The notes beneath the pieces were generated by a model. That model had not been told where the DNA came from. It made no database searches and saw only the letters and a list, made by a program, of their open reading frames with translations. Positions 33,063 to 45,189 of a stretch of DNA of 64,000 nt are shown one piece after another. Numbering within the stretch: the stretch's first letter is position 1; each line of letters starts with the position of its first letter. The stretch comes from Diphasiastrum complanatum (lineage: Eukaryota > Streptophyta > Lycopodiopsida > Lycopodiales > Lycopodiaceae). The stretch lies in assembly GCA_029204225.1 (NCBI GenBank), contig CM055113.1, positions 8,894,364-8,958,363 on the forward strand, read 5' to 3'. Made by a program: the position numbers and the translations under genes.

Positions 33063-33640
33063 TGTTTTGAAGCTACAAAACAAAATTATTATTTGAAATG
33101 TTTTTTACTTTGTGGGATTTTTAACTATGTACCAAAGCACATTCTTAATAATAAACATTGAAGTAGTGGCATAAAAAAGGCAGCACACCATGTCTATCTT
33201 TTTCTTCAATCATGGCAAGAAAGAAACTCACAAAACTCGCAAAAATATTACTCGCAAAATGCCAAAGCCCAAGTACTCCATAACAAATGCATTGGTCCAT
33301 CATAGCAAGAATGTATCTCATAAATATGATAAGATGATCTCATACCAATGAGCCATGCCTTAGGTGGAGGAACTGGCTATGCAAGAGGCAAGTGTGCGGC
33401 GATATGTACTGAAAGGGATGTTGTGGTGGCCGATACTGGTACATCCTGGGTGCTGCCAAAGGAGGAGCCAGTGGAGTGGGTGCTGCCAAAGGAGGAGGAT
33501 GTGCATTCAATGTGCAATACCTGGATTAGCCATGACTGCAAAAGCTATGTCTAGTCTGCTACAAATCATTGCATACAATTTTTTTTTTATCAAATGATAT
33601 GGATACTCTCACATCTCCTCCTTCTCTTATCTTGTCCAAA
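33063..33640 (+). other. unassigned; contains a 30-bp tandem pair
   Basis: Bases 33447-33476 and 33477-33506 repeat the words tgggtgctgccaaaggagga. Two overlapping short plus-strand frames here are not recognised. Nothing else is seen. Confidence 0.3.
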
Positions 33641-35256
33641 GACATTGGTCTTTCGACAATCTGAGTCCTAGGGTCCATTGGTGAGTACGCTAACTTGCAA
33701 TTCATGAGATTATATCAGATTAGCATGTTATAAATGTATCTATGTTGAGTGATGTAAATCAGCTTCTGTTGTTTGTCTCTATGGATCTGAATATCGAGAC
33801 AACAATGAGCTTCAACCAGATTTGTCATGTCGAATTTTGAGGACAACATTTGAAGACTACTTGACTACAGGATTGAAACACTCAATGTAGTCGATATTTG
33901 GGATCTGAAAAATTTAGACTCTTGCGACAAGTCAAGATTTTCTTAGATCAATAGTTTCATCTATCTATTTGATTTTGAACATTAATTTGTAATCAACTAC
34001 ATTTCTATTGGTAGCCAGTTCGACAATAGTCTATGTTTGATTAACATTGTCTATGCATAGCTTCTTTCCATAGATCGGAGCAATGTACCAATTACGTGGT
34101 CTGCAATCTCTTGTCGATATTTTGGGAGGTGATAGAGGTTGATAATCGTGTCCTTGACTATGTTGCTGCTGAGCAATGTCTTCTTATGATCTACTATTGA
34201 TAGGCTGTCCATCTATAGTTGTCGTATTTAGACCATCAATAGGAATACTCATATCGAAAATAGGAGTGTCCAATCATCTAGGCATTGCCCTTGCCCTTGA
34301 GGTCGATAAATTGATCCTCAATAAAGATAACATCTCTGTTGGTGAGTATCTTCAATGTCACGGAATCATACAACTTATAAGATTTTTCTGAAGAAGTATA
34401 GCCAACGAAAATGGATTTGATATTGTGAGAGTCCAATTTCTTTCTGATCTCTTGTGGTATTTGCGCATAGGCAATAGATCCGAAAACTCTAAGGTTCGAT
34501 ATTGATGGTTTGGAGCATGTCCAAACTTCATAAAGTGTGTTTGAGAGCCCTTTAGTCAAGCATTTGTTCTAAATATAAGTTGTAGTGGAAATAGCTTTAG
34601 TCCAAAAGAACTTAGGCAGTGTCACATGAGCAAGCGTATAGTTAGCCGCTTTGACGAAGGTTCGATTCTTTCTCTCAACAAGTCCATTCGATTGAGGCGA
34701 ATAAGGAATGATGAATTGTTGCTCAATGCCTTTGCTAAGACAATACCCTTGAATTCGGTTGAGATATATTCTCCACCATTGTCTAACCTTAGTGCTTTGA
34801 TTCTCTTATCAGTTTTGAGTTATGCATGCTCCTAAAATTGTCCAAAGCGGTTAAAAGCCTCCGATTTCTACTTAATGAAATAAATAGCTACTCTTCTCAC
34901 AAAAATTAAAGTACTTTGCACCAACCAACGATAAGGTTTGCATTGGGCCACAAATATCTAAATGAACAACATCTAGAACACCTTCTTTTGCATGCATAAT
35001 GAATTGATCTAAATGAAATTCTAGTCTGCTTTCCAATAATGCAACTCTAACAGACTGGGAGGTTGATTTTCTTCTCTAGATAATCAAGATCAAGTACTAA
35101 AGACTGTCTAAACATGTTTGATACAAATGTATGATTCAAGTGACTTAGTCTATAGTGACAAAGTAATGCTTGATTTGTGTTATAACAATGACTTAATCTA
35201 TATAAGTATCCATGCCTCTTTCCAAGTGTGTTAAAGCATATGAGCTGAGTTAACAA
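33640..35256 (-). mobile_element. copia element F fragment (GAG-pre-integrase to RT)
   Basis: On the minus strand, LLCHYRLSHLNHTFVSNMFR (35256-35047) is a GAG-pre-integrase motif. The integrase core at about 35000-34560 is degraded. YEVWTCSKPSISNLRVFGS and FVGYTSSEKSYKLYDSVTLK (34559-34278) are the integrase C-terminus. Traces of RT sequence continue to about 33640. No LTR was assigned. Confidence 0.75.
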
Positions 35257-35289
35257 TTAACAATGTATTCAGCAATACTCGCAAAATAA

Positions 35290-36790
35290 ATTATCAATAC
35301 TTTTTTGGTACTTTCTATTAGCTATTTTGTGCTATGATATTACCAATTGCCTAAATTTTGGTACTGTTTGGTACTATTTTAGCACCAAGCTAAAACTGTA
35401 TTGAACTATTCTGGATATCAATTCTTAATGTTTGGTACCTATTGCCTCTGTTTTGGTACTAAGTACCAATATTTGGTACTGTTTATATGCTCCAAAATCA
35501 TGAGGGTAGTTTTTGGTAATGTTTGGTATCTACCTTTTGTTTCTGCAGATATTTTTGTCCAAAATAAGTGTGAGGTCTGGCGTGAAGACTTCAAGGAAAT
35601 TTTTTACGTCAATGAGGATAAATTAGCGGTGCCAGTTTTTCTGACGAACCTATAGGAGGTATGGAGATTATGGCTAGAGTTTGATGCATCAAACACCATA
35701 CTTCTAGACAATAAACGCTACAAGTTATTAAAAAACAACTACGAGAATTGCTTGGCTATAAAATCTTTTGACCATTCATAGAGTGCAATGCTGAACCAGC
35801 CCCCTGGTATATGAAGGAAACCCTGTACCCATGGCTGATGGGCTGGGTCCATGCATGAATCCCTATCGCCTTTACTAGAAGAAACCCTTTGTTCGACTGT
35901 GAGGATGATATGTCCCCTTTAGTTGTGAACTACTTTGTTGAGGTCGAAGGGTACTGGTACCGCTTTGACCCCCCTATAGATTAGATTTGAATAGCCCAGC
36001 TTGGGCCGCAACTAATTTTTTGTACATGTTACGTATACCAAAAATCAATATATGATATGTTGCATAGATTTGAATATGACTATTTCATTCTTGACCGGCT
36101 TTGAGTTTCATTTGCAACTTTCTGATTTATTGGGATGAAGGTTGAAAGGCCGAGGCATTTTTCAATCTGTAAATCCTATGTTGGTGCTTGTAAATGTTCA
36201 CAACCAGATTCTAGCATGATTTTTTAGTCATAGAAAGGGTAGGAGATTAGTTGCTGTCAAGGTTTGTGCTCCTTGCAACATTACTAGTATGTGTTTACAT
36301 GCATATTCCAGCATGATCTATGAATGATGATATGGGTGGAGTTTATTAAAGTTAAAGTTTGTGCTCCTTGGATGGTTTTTAGTTTTTGCTTAAGAGTCAA
36401 GGGGCATTAAAGTTGTTAAAGACAGACTCAGTGTTAAAGATCCACATGAAGTACCTGTTTTTGAGGCTTAACTGCAATTTCAGACACTGTACAAATGTAC
36501 CAAAATTGGTACTTCGATAGTACCAAATTTGGTAATCTCAAGTACCGAACGGAAAATCTATAATTTATGAATAGGTACTTTGGAGTTTCAAACAAGCAGT
36601 ACCTGTTTTTCAAATGGAAAAGACAATTTCATTCAATACCAAAAGCACTATAATTGAGACTTCGATAGTACTAAAAAATGTAGCCTGAACTTATAAAAAA
36701 AATAATCAGAATACTAATAGATAGGTGATCCAAAGTACCAAATTGGTACTCATCAGTTTCAAAACGAGTACTATGAAAATACCAAATGAA
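35290..36790. mobile_element. candidate DNA transposon with GGTACT-rich subterminal regions
   Basis: The words ttggtact, ggtacc and taccaa recur many times at 35300-35530 and again at 36490-36790, mostly as palindromic or inverted forms. The central kilobase lacks them. Repeated short motifs near both ends are typical of hAT- and CACTA-type elements. No terminal inverted repeat or target duplication could be fixed. Inside, plus-strand peptides such as EVWREDFKEIFYVNEDK and VVNYFVEVEGYWYRFDPP look protein-like but carry stops and are unrecognised. Confidence 0.4.
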
Positions 36791-37029
36791 TCAATATAAG
36801 GCACAAAGGTTACTTGCATCCTGATCTCAGGCGTTAAGCAAGTCTTTTGATCATTGTCATCTTCGTATGGCATGCTGTTGTATATGTTCTCATACACATC
36901 AGTGGATAATCGGAACATATTATGATATCCAGGGATAGGCTCCATGGGAAACCTGATTGCTCTCATCAAGTGTGAATAGATCATTAGCGACTGTGTCTGG
37001 TCTATAAGAGATAATGAAAGATTCTTCAA
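36706..37029 (-). other. unrecognised open frame at the right edge of the GGTACT element
   Basis: Minus-strand residues IRFPMEPIPGYHNMFRLSTD and VYENIYNSMPYEDDNDQK look protein-like but match nothing I know. The segment could be captured host sequence or chance. Confidence 0.2.
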
Positions 37030-37683
37030 GGACTTTATTCTCTATAGAAAGCTAATAGGATCTCTTATTTGGCTAACCATCACAAGACATAATCTTAACT
37101 ATTTTAGATTAAGTCAATTTATGCAAATCCTAGTGAGGCTCATTGGAAGCTAGGGAAAAGAGTCCTAAGATACATCTCGGGATCTAGAGATTTTGGAATA
37201 TTGTATGAAGGATCTATGACTAAACTTTGTGGATTTTCAAATTAAGATTTTGTAAGGGATAAAATAGATAGGAAATCCATAAGTGCATATGCTATATACT
37301 TGAGAGATGGAGCTATCTCAGGGCTCTCAAAGAAGCAATCAACAATTTCTCTCTCTTCCACTAAGGCCGAGTACAAGGCATTGACGACACTCACCAAGGA
37401 GATGCTATTGGATCTTCATTTGTTGAGTCCTAAGAAGACACCAACCATCTTTTGTGACAATACTTCAGCCCAAAGTGTGGCAAACAATCCGGTTTTCCAT
37501 GCAAGGAGCAAGCACATTGAGATTGCTTATCATTTTGTGAGGGATCAAGTGTTGGCCAAGGAGGTGGAGATTCAACATGTTTACTCCAAAGAATGTGTGG
37601 CTGATATCTTCAACAAATCTTTAGGAAAGAACTTGTTTAATATACGTAGATCATATCTTGGCTCATGTTTAAACCTATGCTGA
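37030..37683 (+). pseudogene. copia RT end and RNase H, plus strand
   Basis: Plus-strand IGSLIWLTI begins the segment, followed after stops by LSKKQSTISLSSTKAEYKAL, PTIFCDNTSAQSVANNPVFH and ARSKHIEIAYHFVRDQ, ending with a normal stop. The last 127 residues are open and close to a complete RNase H C-terminus. A purine tract GATGAGGGAG at about 37701 follows, so the 3' LTR should start near 37711. Confidence 0.85.
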
Positions 37684-37710
37684 AATAGCAAAGTAAAATA
37701 GATGAGGGAG

Positions 37711-38290
37711 TTTGAAAATCTGTCAACATTAAGCTTGACTATTTTCAGGCTAAATGGAGGCCTAGTTTGTAAATATTTTTGATCAGAATTTTCACATGTG
37801 TGTGGTAGATTTAATATTGTATTTTGAAACTTTGAAAAAGTTTCAAACTTCATTGCGCTTCAAATGTCATAGTAGATCAAGTGATTTGGTCGTATTGGCC
37901 AGTTTTGGTGGTCTAGACTACGCATTGACTATTTTAAGGTTTATGACAACTAGAGAGAGAAAAGAGGGTCATCATTCTCACCTATAAATATTAGGTCCCC
38001 CATAAGCCTTTTTCCATATTTGGTTTGGAGAACTTTTTGGTGGAATACTATCATCTTATTTTGGAATTCTCCTACTTTTATGAAGAGATTATGTTATGTG
38101 TTTTATGTATGTGCATATAAGTGATGAAATAAATGTGATATCGCTATTACATAGAGTATAAGATCTAAGCATATTTTGAGTATCTTTCAATTCTATTTTC
38201 ATCTAGTTAGTGTTTGTGATCAAACTAGCAAGCTAGTGAGAAAATTGTCTGACATAGAAAGAATTTGTGTGCCTAGATCTAACATTTTGA
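37711..38290 (+). repeat. probable 3' LTR of the plus-strand copia fragment
   Basis: It follows the polypurine tract and contains a TATA-like cctataaatatta near 37980. The start reads TTTGAAAATC rather than a clean TGTT. The right edge is not resolved. Confidence 0.4.
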
Positions 38291-38543
38291 ATCATCTTTG
38301 GATCTGAAATGTCTAAAAAAGGCCTATGAGATCTATAATAAGAATACTCTTGAGGAGAAATTCTGTCAATTCAGCATGGCAATAATAGATGCGGTCAAGG
38401 ACTGGTGTTTCATGTTCAAAATGCACAAGCTAGTTTGGACCAGACTTGTAATTGGTAAGATGGCCATGTTGTGGGATGTCACACGTGCCAAATAGCATAG
38501 GATGTTTTTCAAGAACTTTATTATTCATCCTACATTGTGATGG

Positions 38544-39467
38544 TGTTGGAATTTCATGCTCAAGCCCAATTCCATTAGGTAATGAGCATCTTGAAAAATC
38601 TTGTTTATATCTATTCTTGAAAACTACAAAAAAAAGGAAGGAAGAAGGCTCAAATTTTTGTGTAGAAGGTCAAAAATTCAGGACCAAATTTTTTTGACCC
38701 AAGCCTATTTTTCAACCCAATATCAATCCCATCAATGAAGGATTTCCCGACCCCGGACCGGAGCGGATTGGATCGAGGCGAAAAATATCTGGGCATCTTC
38801 GACCATGGATTGGATCAAATCGAGTCTAATTTATCCGGGCATCTTTGACCCTGGATCAGATCAGATCGGTCTAATTTATCCGGGCATCTTCGACCCTGGA
38901 TCGGAAAGGATTGGGTCTAAAAAATCCGACCCTTTGTATAAATCCGACCCAACGTATAAATTCTGACCCTTTGTAAAATTTTGACCCTTTAACTGTCAAC
39001 TCGAAAATCCGACCCACGTCGCGACGTTGACAGTCCGCCTACTTCTGTAGACAACTCTCTAACAAAAACGACGGCTACATTTTGCAGGACAAATGTAGTT
39101 AATTAAGTAGGTCAATGTAAGCTTTCAATGTACTAATCATCTGACTTCCAATCATCAAGGAAGATCTACTAGAGTCAACGCTCTGATCAAGTTATCATGC
39201 TGCAAGCATTATGTTGTAAATAGTCAAGTTCAGTTTTTGAGTTTTGAATCTAAAAGTTAGCCATCAACAAACTCAGTTGAAGATTGATTTGCGCCAGCTT
39301 CAAGCTCTTGTACTCAGTTTTGATTATTATCAGAGTGCATTTTTGTGTCTACACTACTATTTTGTTCTATTGTGCATTGTAGTTATTCGATCCATCTTGA
39401 ACTTGCTTTGTTGATAACTGCTGCACTTCTGATCCATGCACCACTTGCTCCACTTCCGCTGCCCATC
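38544..39467 (+). repeat. element I left LTR, 3' end lost
   Basis: It contains three tandem ~65-bp units with the words ccgggcatcttcgaccctgg (38787-38920), followed by several tgacccttTGTATAAA-type repeats. It ends inside the LTR at cccatcacg, where pol sequence begins. Confidence 0.85.
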
Positions 39468-40702
39468 ACGTGGCAAGACACGTTATGAGGTGTGGATAGA
39501 ATCGAAGCCATCACTCAACCATATCAGAGTGTTTGGATGTTTTGCTTCAGTCAGATCACTACTGATCTCTAGAAAAATCCAACCCAAGGATCGAACTGTC
39601 AAAATCCAATCCAAGGTCAAAAAATCCAAAATCCGGCCCAAGGGTCAAACAACAACAGATCGATCTTTATTGGCTATTCTTCAGACCACCAGACATACAA
39701 GCTCTTCATTCCGGACACTCAGAAGTCATTCACGAATAGAGATGTCGCTTTTGTGAAAGATCAATTTTTCGATCTCAAGGAAAAAGCTACTGCAAAATCA
39801 GACCCAAAGGTCGAACAGCCAAAATCCGACCCAAGGGGTCGAAATTTCAAAGTTCAATACTGACTTGGAAAATGAGTTAGAAAATCAATGGATCGAACAA
39901 CATCAAAGGATCGAATTTCAACATAGAAGATCGAATCGATCCAAACAGCCTCCATCCCGATTCATGGATGATCTGGCCTGCTACTTTGTGCAAGAACTCA
40001 ACACTATCTCATAGGCAGAGTAATCCATTGATGCTGACTAATGCAAGACAAAAGAGGACAAAACACTTGCAGTTCTAAATGTGAATGGTTTCTATCCAAA
40101 CTTGACAGACTCAAATATTTACTTCAAGTCTGTATTAGACCTTTCCATTAGCACTACTCTTTACATTGTAGATGATACACTATTACTCAACAACAGTTTG
40201 AATTTGATGAAGGATCTGAAATGCATTTTAGCACTGGAGTACATTTTTTGAATTCGACCCAGCAGACTGATTTCCACCAGTCAACAAAAATCCGATCCAT
40301 CAGCCAATATTCTCAAAGGCTACACAGATGTAGAGTGGGCATAAGACTTCAACACCAGAATATCAACTTCTGGATCTGTATGTCCATACAATCAAGGCCC
40401 AATCTCTCATAGCCAAAAATAGACCTCAGTAGTATCATCCTCCACAGAATCGAATTTTACAACTGCTACAAATGCTACCAAGGAGACAATTTGGTTAACA
40501 AACCTACTTGTAGATATCAATTTTATTCAGTCACATCCGACGTTCATCTACTGTGACAACCAAAGTACAAGGGTAATTCCTTTGGTTTACTGCGGGACAA
40601 AGTTTTAGGCAACATATTACTTCACCAAGAAGCACCATTTCAGATTCAACAATTTGCTAAGTCTAAAGATTGAAATTTTTCAGGATCCACATTAAGGGAG
40701 AG
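39468..40702 (+). pseudogene. element I remnant pol (integrase C-terminus, RT trace, RNase H)
   Basis: Plus-strand RYEVWIESKPSLNHIRVFGC is the integrase C-terminal motif. LYIVDDTLLL near 40160 corresponds to the RT YVDD region, with I-V-D-D here. ILKGYTDVEWA, then SSSTESNFTTATNATKETIW, and FIYCDNQSTRVIP cover RNase H. Multiple stops and frameshifts are present. Bases 39560-39660 and 39780-39840 contain GACC-AA repeats like those in the LTR. Confidence 0.75.
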
Positions 40703-41741
40703 TGTTGGAATTTCATGCTCAAGCCCAAATCCATTATGTAATGAGCATCTTGAAAAATCCTGTTTATATCTATTCTTGAAAACTACAAAAAAAAGAAAAG
40801 GAAGAAGGCTCAAAATTTTGTACAGAAGATCCAAAAATTCAGGATCGAATTTTTTCGACCCAAGCCTATTTTTTGACCAAATGTCAATCCCATCAATGAA
40901 GAATTTTTCGATCCTGGATCAGATCGGATCGAGACGGAAAATATCCAGGCATCTTTGAACCTAGATCGGATCGGATCGTTCTGATTTATCCGGGCATCTT
41001 CGACCCTGGATCGGAAAGGATCGGGTCTAGTAAATCCAACCCTTCGTATAAAACCGAGCCTTTGTATAAATCTGATCCAGTGTATAAATTTTGACCCTTT
41101 GTAAAATCCGGCCCAATATATAAATTTTGACCCTTTGTAGAATTCTGACCCTTTGTACTGTCAACTCAGAAATCTGACCCACGTCGCGACGTTGACAGTC
41201 TGCTTACTTCTGTACACAACTCTCTAGCAAAAACGATGGCTACCTACTGTAGAACAAATGTAGTTAATTAGATAGGTCAATGTAAGCTTTCAATGTACTG
41301 ATCATCTAACTTCCAGTCATCAAGGAAGATCTATTGGAGTCAGTGCTCTGATCAGGTTATCATCCTACAGGCATTATGTTGTAAATAGTCAAGTTTAATT
41401 TTTGAGTTTTGAATCTAAAAGTTAGCCATCAATGAACTCAACTGAAGACTGATTAGCACCCATTGGTTTGCGCTAGCTTTAAGCTCTTGTACTCAGTTTT
41501 GATTATTATTAGAGTGTATTTTTGTGTCTACACTACTATTTTGTTCTATTGTGCATTGTAGTTATTCGATCCATCTTGAACTTGCTTTGCTAGTAACTGC
41601 TGCACTTCCGAACCAGGCACCACCTGCTCCACTTCCGCTGCTCACCACGTTTCCATTGATTCCCGACATGGTATCTGAGCATCTGTTTCTATCAGAGCTC
41701 TACTAATTTGATATCATCTCGATTTCTCTGATTTTCCAACA
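40703..41741 (+). repeat. element I right LTR
   Basis: It matches the left LTR from TGTTGGAATTTC through ccgctgctcaccacg. It has two rather than three of the ~65-bp units. It continues past the point where the left copy is broken and ends in CCAACA at 41741, or alternatively in CCGACA at 41668. Each of these is followed by a primer-binding-site-like word. Confidence 0.75.
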
Positions 41742-41755
41742 TGGTATCAGAGCTC
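41669..41755 (+). other. two primer-binding-site-like motifs after the right LTR
   Basis: TGGTATCTGAGC starts at 41669 and TGGTATCAGAGCTC at 41742, 73 bases apart. Each is immediately preceded by a CCRACA LTR-type end. A further ccaaca lies at 41778-41783. A primer-binding site normally follows a left LTR, so this LTR once headed another element copy. Confidence 0.7.
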
Positions 41756-42420
41756 AATTCTCTGATCCTATCGATTTCCAACAGATGACACCTTTGAAAT
41801 AAGGCCAAAATGTACATAGATAGGCTAGAGAAAAAGTAGGAGCCAAAGAAAGCAATTTTTACATTGTTTTTGGATCTCAATATTTTGACGCCCAATTAGG
41901 GTGGATGAAGGTTGGATGTTAGATTTAGGTCATGATGAGTTCATAGAAGCCCTAAAATGCTGAGCTACTTATGTATAAATATGTGATGGTTTCTCCATCA
42001 ATTTATGAGTAAAAATTTGATTTTCCTTCTATCATTGTTGTTGGTGATCTCTATGCTTGATATTTGGCATTTGCAGTTGGTTCTTTGCATTTGTGGGATT
42101 AATTAGAGAGTTGAGGTACTGTCCTCTGCTTGTGGTAGGCGGTACACTCACACATGTGAAGGGGATTTCAAGAATTGGAGCGTTATAGTGGAGTTAAAGC
42201 CAAGGAAAAGCTAGTAAGCACTAAATTGGATGGTGTTTTGGTATTGGATCTCAATTGGATCTAATTAAGGTGCTTCCTCCATCATTTCACAAGTTTATTC
42301 AAGGGTTGGCTCAATTGGTTAGCTTGGCATCCAAAGTTCCTTTGGTCCCAAGATCAAGCCCCCTTAAAACCAAGATGCATTTCACAAGTTTATTGGAGTC
42401 TTTTTGCTATATTTTTAACA
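41756..42420 (+). repeat. probable 5' LTR of element G (left edge unresolved)
   Basis: The stretch ends ttttaaca directly before the primer-binding site at 42421 and holds a TATA-like tgtataaatatg near 41970. The left boundary is unclear and may lie near 41885-41920. Confidence 0.45.
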
Positions 42421-43745
42421 TGGTATCAGAGCTAGATCATGAAATGAGCTAGATTCATGCAATTTGATTCACTAGCATCATAGATTGTGGACCAATTCAA
42501 GAATTGATTGATTCTTTATGATTATCTATGATTTGTATCTCCATTATTGATCAAATTAGATTCTTGTAGGATCTAATCCAAAGGTGTTTAGACTTCTAAA
42601 ACCAAGTTCAAGTCATTTCTTATCTACAAGATCAAGTTAGCAAGTTTTGCTTGCTTTCTTACATTTGATTCAAAGCGAGTTTTGGAGACAATCTCGAGGA
42701 GTAGCATTCAAGCATTGGAGAGGTAGAATGATCAAACTTTTTGAAGCTGATTAGGTCTTTCTCAAGTATATTAGAGACCTCCTAAGAGTCATTTAGGTTC
42801 ATTCCAAAGCATTTTGTACTTAATCATCATTAAGTTCAATTTTTTGTCAAAATTGTGCTCTTTTTAGCTTGTGCTTAGAAAGTAAATTGTTTTGATTCTT
42901 GCATAAGTGTTCAACATGATTTTATAAGAGTGATTTAAAGTGCCATTTATGTGCATTCAGATCATCTTTTCTTAGGTTGATTGGATCTCTAAAATCCTTG
43001 TGAAGTTTAGATCAAGGAGTCATCAATATGGGTCAATTTTCTACATCAAGCCAGCTAGTTACTATTTGTATATTTTCGATAGAATTGATTGAGCTCAAGA
43101 TCAAGTAGCATCTTGTTGAGAATCCATTTGTTGATCATTCTCAGTTCCCTAGGTAGTGGGATAGCTAGTACTTGTGTGGATCCTAGTGATAAAGTTGAAC
43201 AAATCAAACTATTCCATTTGGAAACTAAGAATGGAATCAATCCTTGTAACACAAGACCTTATGGATATAGTGAGTGCGGATGAAGATGAACCTATCCACC
43301 CCCAAGAATCTACTAAATACAAGAAGAGGTGCAAACTAGCCCTTCATTGTATTAAAATGAATGTAGCCAATGAGCTCCTAAAGGAAGTAGGAGAATGTAC
43401 CTCGGACCAAGAGGCTTGAGAGTCCCTTCAAAAGGTTTATGAATCAAAGAAAACTACAAGATTGCTTGCCTTAAAGCATCAAATCTTTCAATGTTACCAA
43501 AATAAAGGGAAAAGTGTTCATTCATATGTTTTGAGGGTAAAGGAGTTGAACAAATAACTTGCCTTTATAGGAGAGCCTATAAAAAAGGATGAGCTTGTAC
43601 AACTAATCTTGAATGGCCTTTGTGTAGATTATTCTAACTTGGTGCAAGGATATGCCATAATGAGCAAATTGCCCTCACTTGAAGACCTCCAAGGTGTCCT
43701 CATGGCCGAGGAATTTTCTAAAACTAACAAAGTCAAATGTGTCTC
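42421..43745 (+). mobile_element. copia element G, primer-binding site, leader and gag only
   Basis: TGGTATCAGAGC at 42421-42432 follows the LTR end. A leader runs to about 43150, then copia gag in broken frames: NKSNYSIWKLRMESILVTQD (from about 43190), KRCKLALHCIKMNVANELL, and NGLCVDYSNLVQGYAIMSKL up to about 43740, where homology ends. Its gag resembles that of elements A and B. Everything downstream is missing. Confidence 0.8.
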
Positions 43746-44265
43746 ATTATATCATCGACACAACAAATCCACAACAACATGCTTTACGATTCATATTGCC
43801 TATGACTACTTTACACAACCACAACTTAATTAGATTTTACAATTATATCAAAAGCTAGCCATTCACATGTCTTAAGTGTTTCTCTAACTACCTTTTAGAT
43901 AGCAATCTTTACTTTGTATATGACGTGAATGTCAAATGATCAACCTACATCTACACAATGGTAATTCTATTAATCGACCTTAATGAATAACTAGGACTCA
44001 CCAATTATATCTTCAGTCTACACTTATGATTATTCAACATATGTATTTTGAATATATTTCACTATCGCTTGGTAATTGCAATCAGCTTGACCCATCTCTC
44101 ATTAACTGAATGTAAATTTGTCTACCATGTGAACCCAACTCTATGGCATGTTCAATACACAATAGATGTTGGAAAACACAACACATGATTTATGTGCGTG
44201 CATGCGTGCATGTGTGTCATGTGTTTGAGAAGATGTCATTGTGCAAGTAGGCAAATTCATGACCT
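43746..44265. other. no gene seen
   Basis: AT-rich sequence without useful open frames. A short purine-pyrimidine alternating patch (gtgcatgcgtgcatgtgtg) lies near 44198-44216. Confidence 0.3.
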
Positions 44266-44426
44266 CAAGGGGAGGAAAGGAAGTCGTAACTAGTTCACCA
44301 CTCATTGAAGGACTTGAGTTTTCCTTTATTGTGGCAGCATTTTAGGCAAGGGGAGGAAATGAAGTCCTAACTCGTCCACCACTCATTGGAGGACTTGAGT
44401 TTTCCTTTATTGTGGCAGCATTTTCT
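44266..44426 (+). repeat. 81-bp tandem duplication
   Basis: Two copies begin caaggggaggaa at 44266 and 44347, and both contain acttgagttttcctttattg. A more diverged relative (gagaggaaacaaagtcctaa) lies at about 46928 in an intron of the neighbouring gene. Confidence 0.85.
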
Positions 44427-45189
44427 TATAACAACATTTTTAAGTGTTTTTGGGGCCGTGGCCAGGTCAATAGGCAGTCTTGGGATGGTTGCTCAGAGGC
44501 TTCTCAAAATTTTCAGTTTAAATTATTAAGAACATGCAAAGCCTTCATTCATCTCGTAACAATGTGCCTGCTTTGAACATTGAATCTGAAATTAACCCAT
44601 AGAGGAAGTCCTGAAAAATGTAGCTCTCTTATATTTAGTAGCATGAGTTCATAGCTAGGATGACCACCACTTACGCAGCTTACAATTACTAAACAATCAA
44701 CGAAGGGGCTAACCCCACTTCAAGAACAGAACAGCTCCAGGAAAATACTGGCATTCTTGAGCATGTAGACCAACTATTTCGAGTAGTTTTGAAACAGGCT
44801 GATCACACCTTATTTCTCGGATGCTTTAAGAGTCTACTGAGATATATTACAGGAAGACCTCATAGTCAGCCAGGTTGTGTTGCCTTGAAACCCATTTGTG
44901 ATTCTGCTTACTCAACTTCCACTCCCTCAACTCTATGATGCCACCGAGCCGACTTAACCAAAACTGATCCCAAAGTTTCCCCATTTAATCCGAAGTAATC
45001 CTATACCCACAAGCCAAAAAGAGCTTTCCAACAATAAATAGGCTAGGTGGCCTTCTCACAATCTCAGAAATCCCCAGGATAGCATGTTCTCAATGTTGCC
45101 CAGAGCCTGTAATTCCATAAGCCTTGTTTAAGATTGCTAGACTGAGGAAGTCACTGTACATACAAAGAGCTTCTAATCATTTAGTCCCC
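44427..45189 (-). other. probable 3' untranslated region and 3' flank of the coiled-coil gene
   Basis: This is the sequence directly downstream of the stop codon at 45190-45192 on the minus strand. It has no coding signal, and a clear poly(A) signal was not found. Confidence 0.4.

Larger units (their letters stand above)
38544..41741 (+). mobile_element. defective two-LTR copia element I
   Basis: Two long direct repeats (38544-about 39467 and 40703-about 41741) both begin TGTTGGAATTTCATGCTC. The second is preceded by the purine tract TTAAGGGAGAG. Between them only about 1.2 kb of copia pol remains: the integrase C-terminus at 39475-39760, traces of RT near 40140-40200 and RNase H at 40300-40680. 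The 5' LTR joins directly to mid-pol without a primer-binding site, so gag through integrase core are deleted. Confidence 0.8.

Noticed and set aside
33348-33597. Small secreted-like or repeat protein with WVLPKEE repeats
   Set aside because: A single short frame with a 30-bp duplication, alternative overlapping frames and no promoter or splice support.
36706-37029. Exon of a host gene on the minus strand
   Set aside because: No splice partners or known family; kept only as an unrecognised frame.
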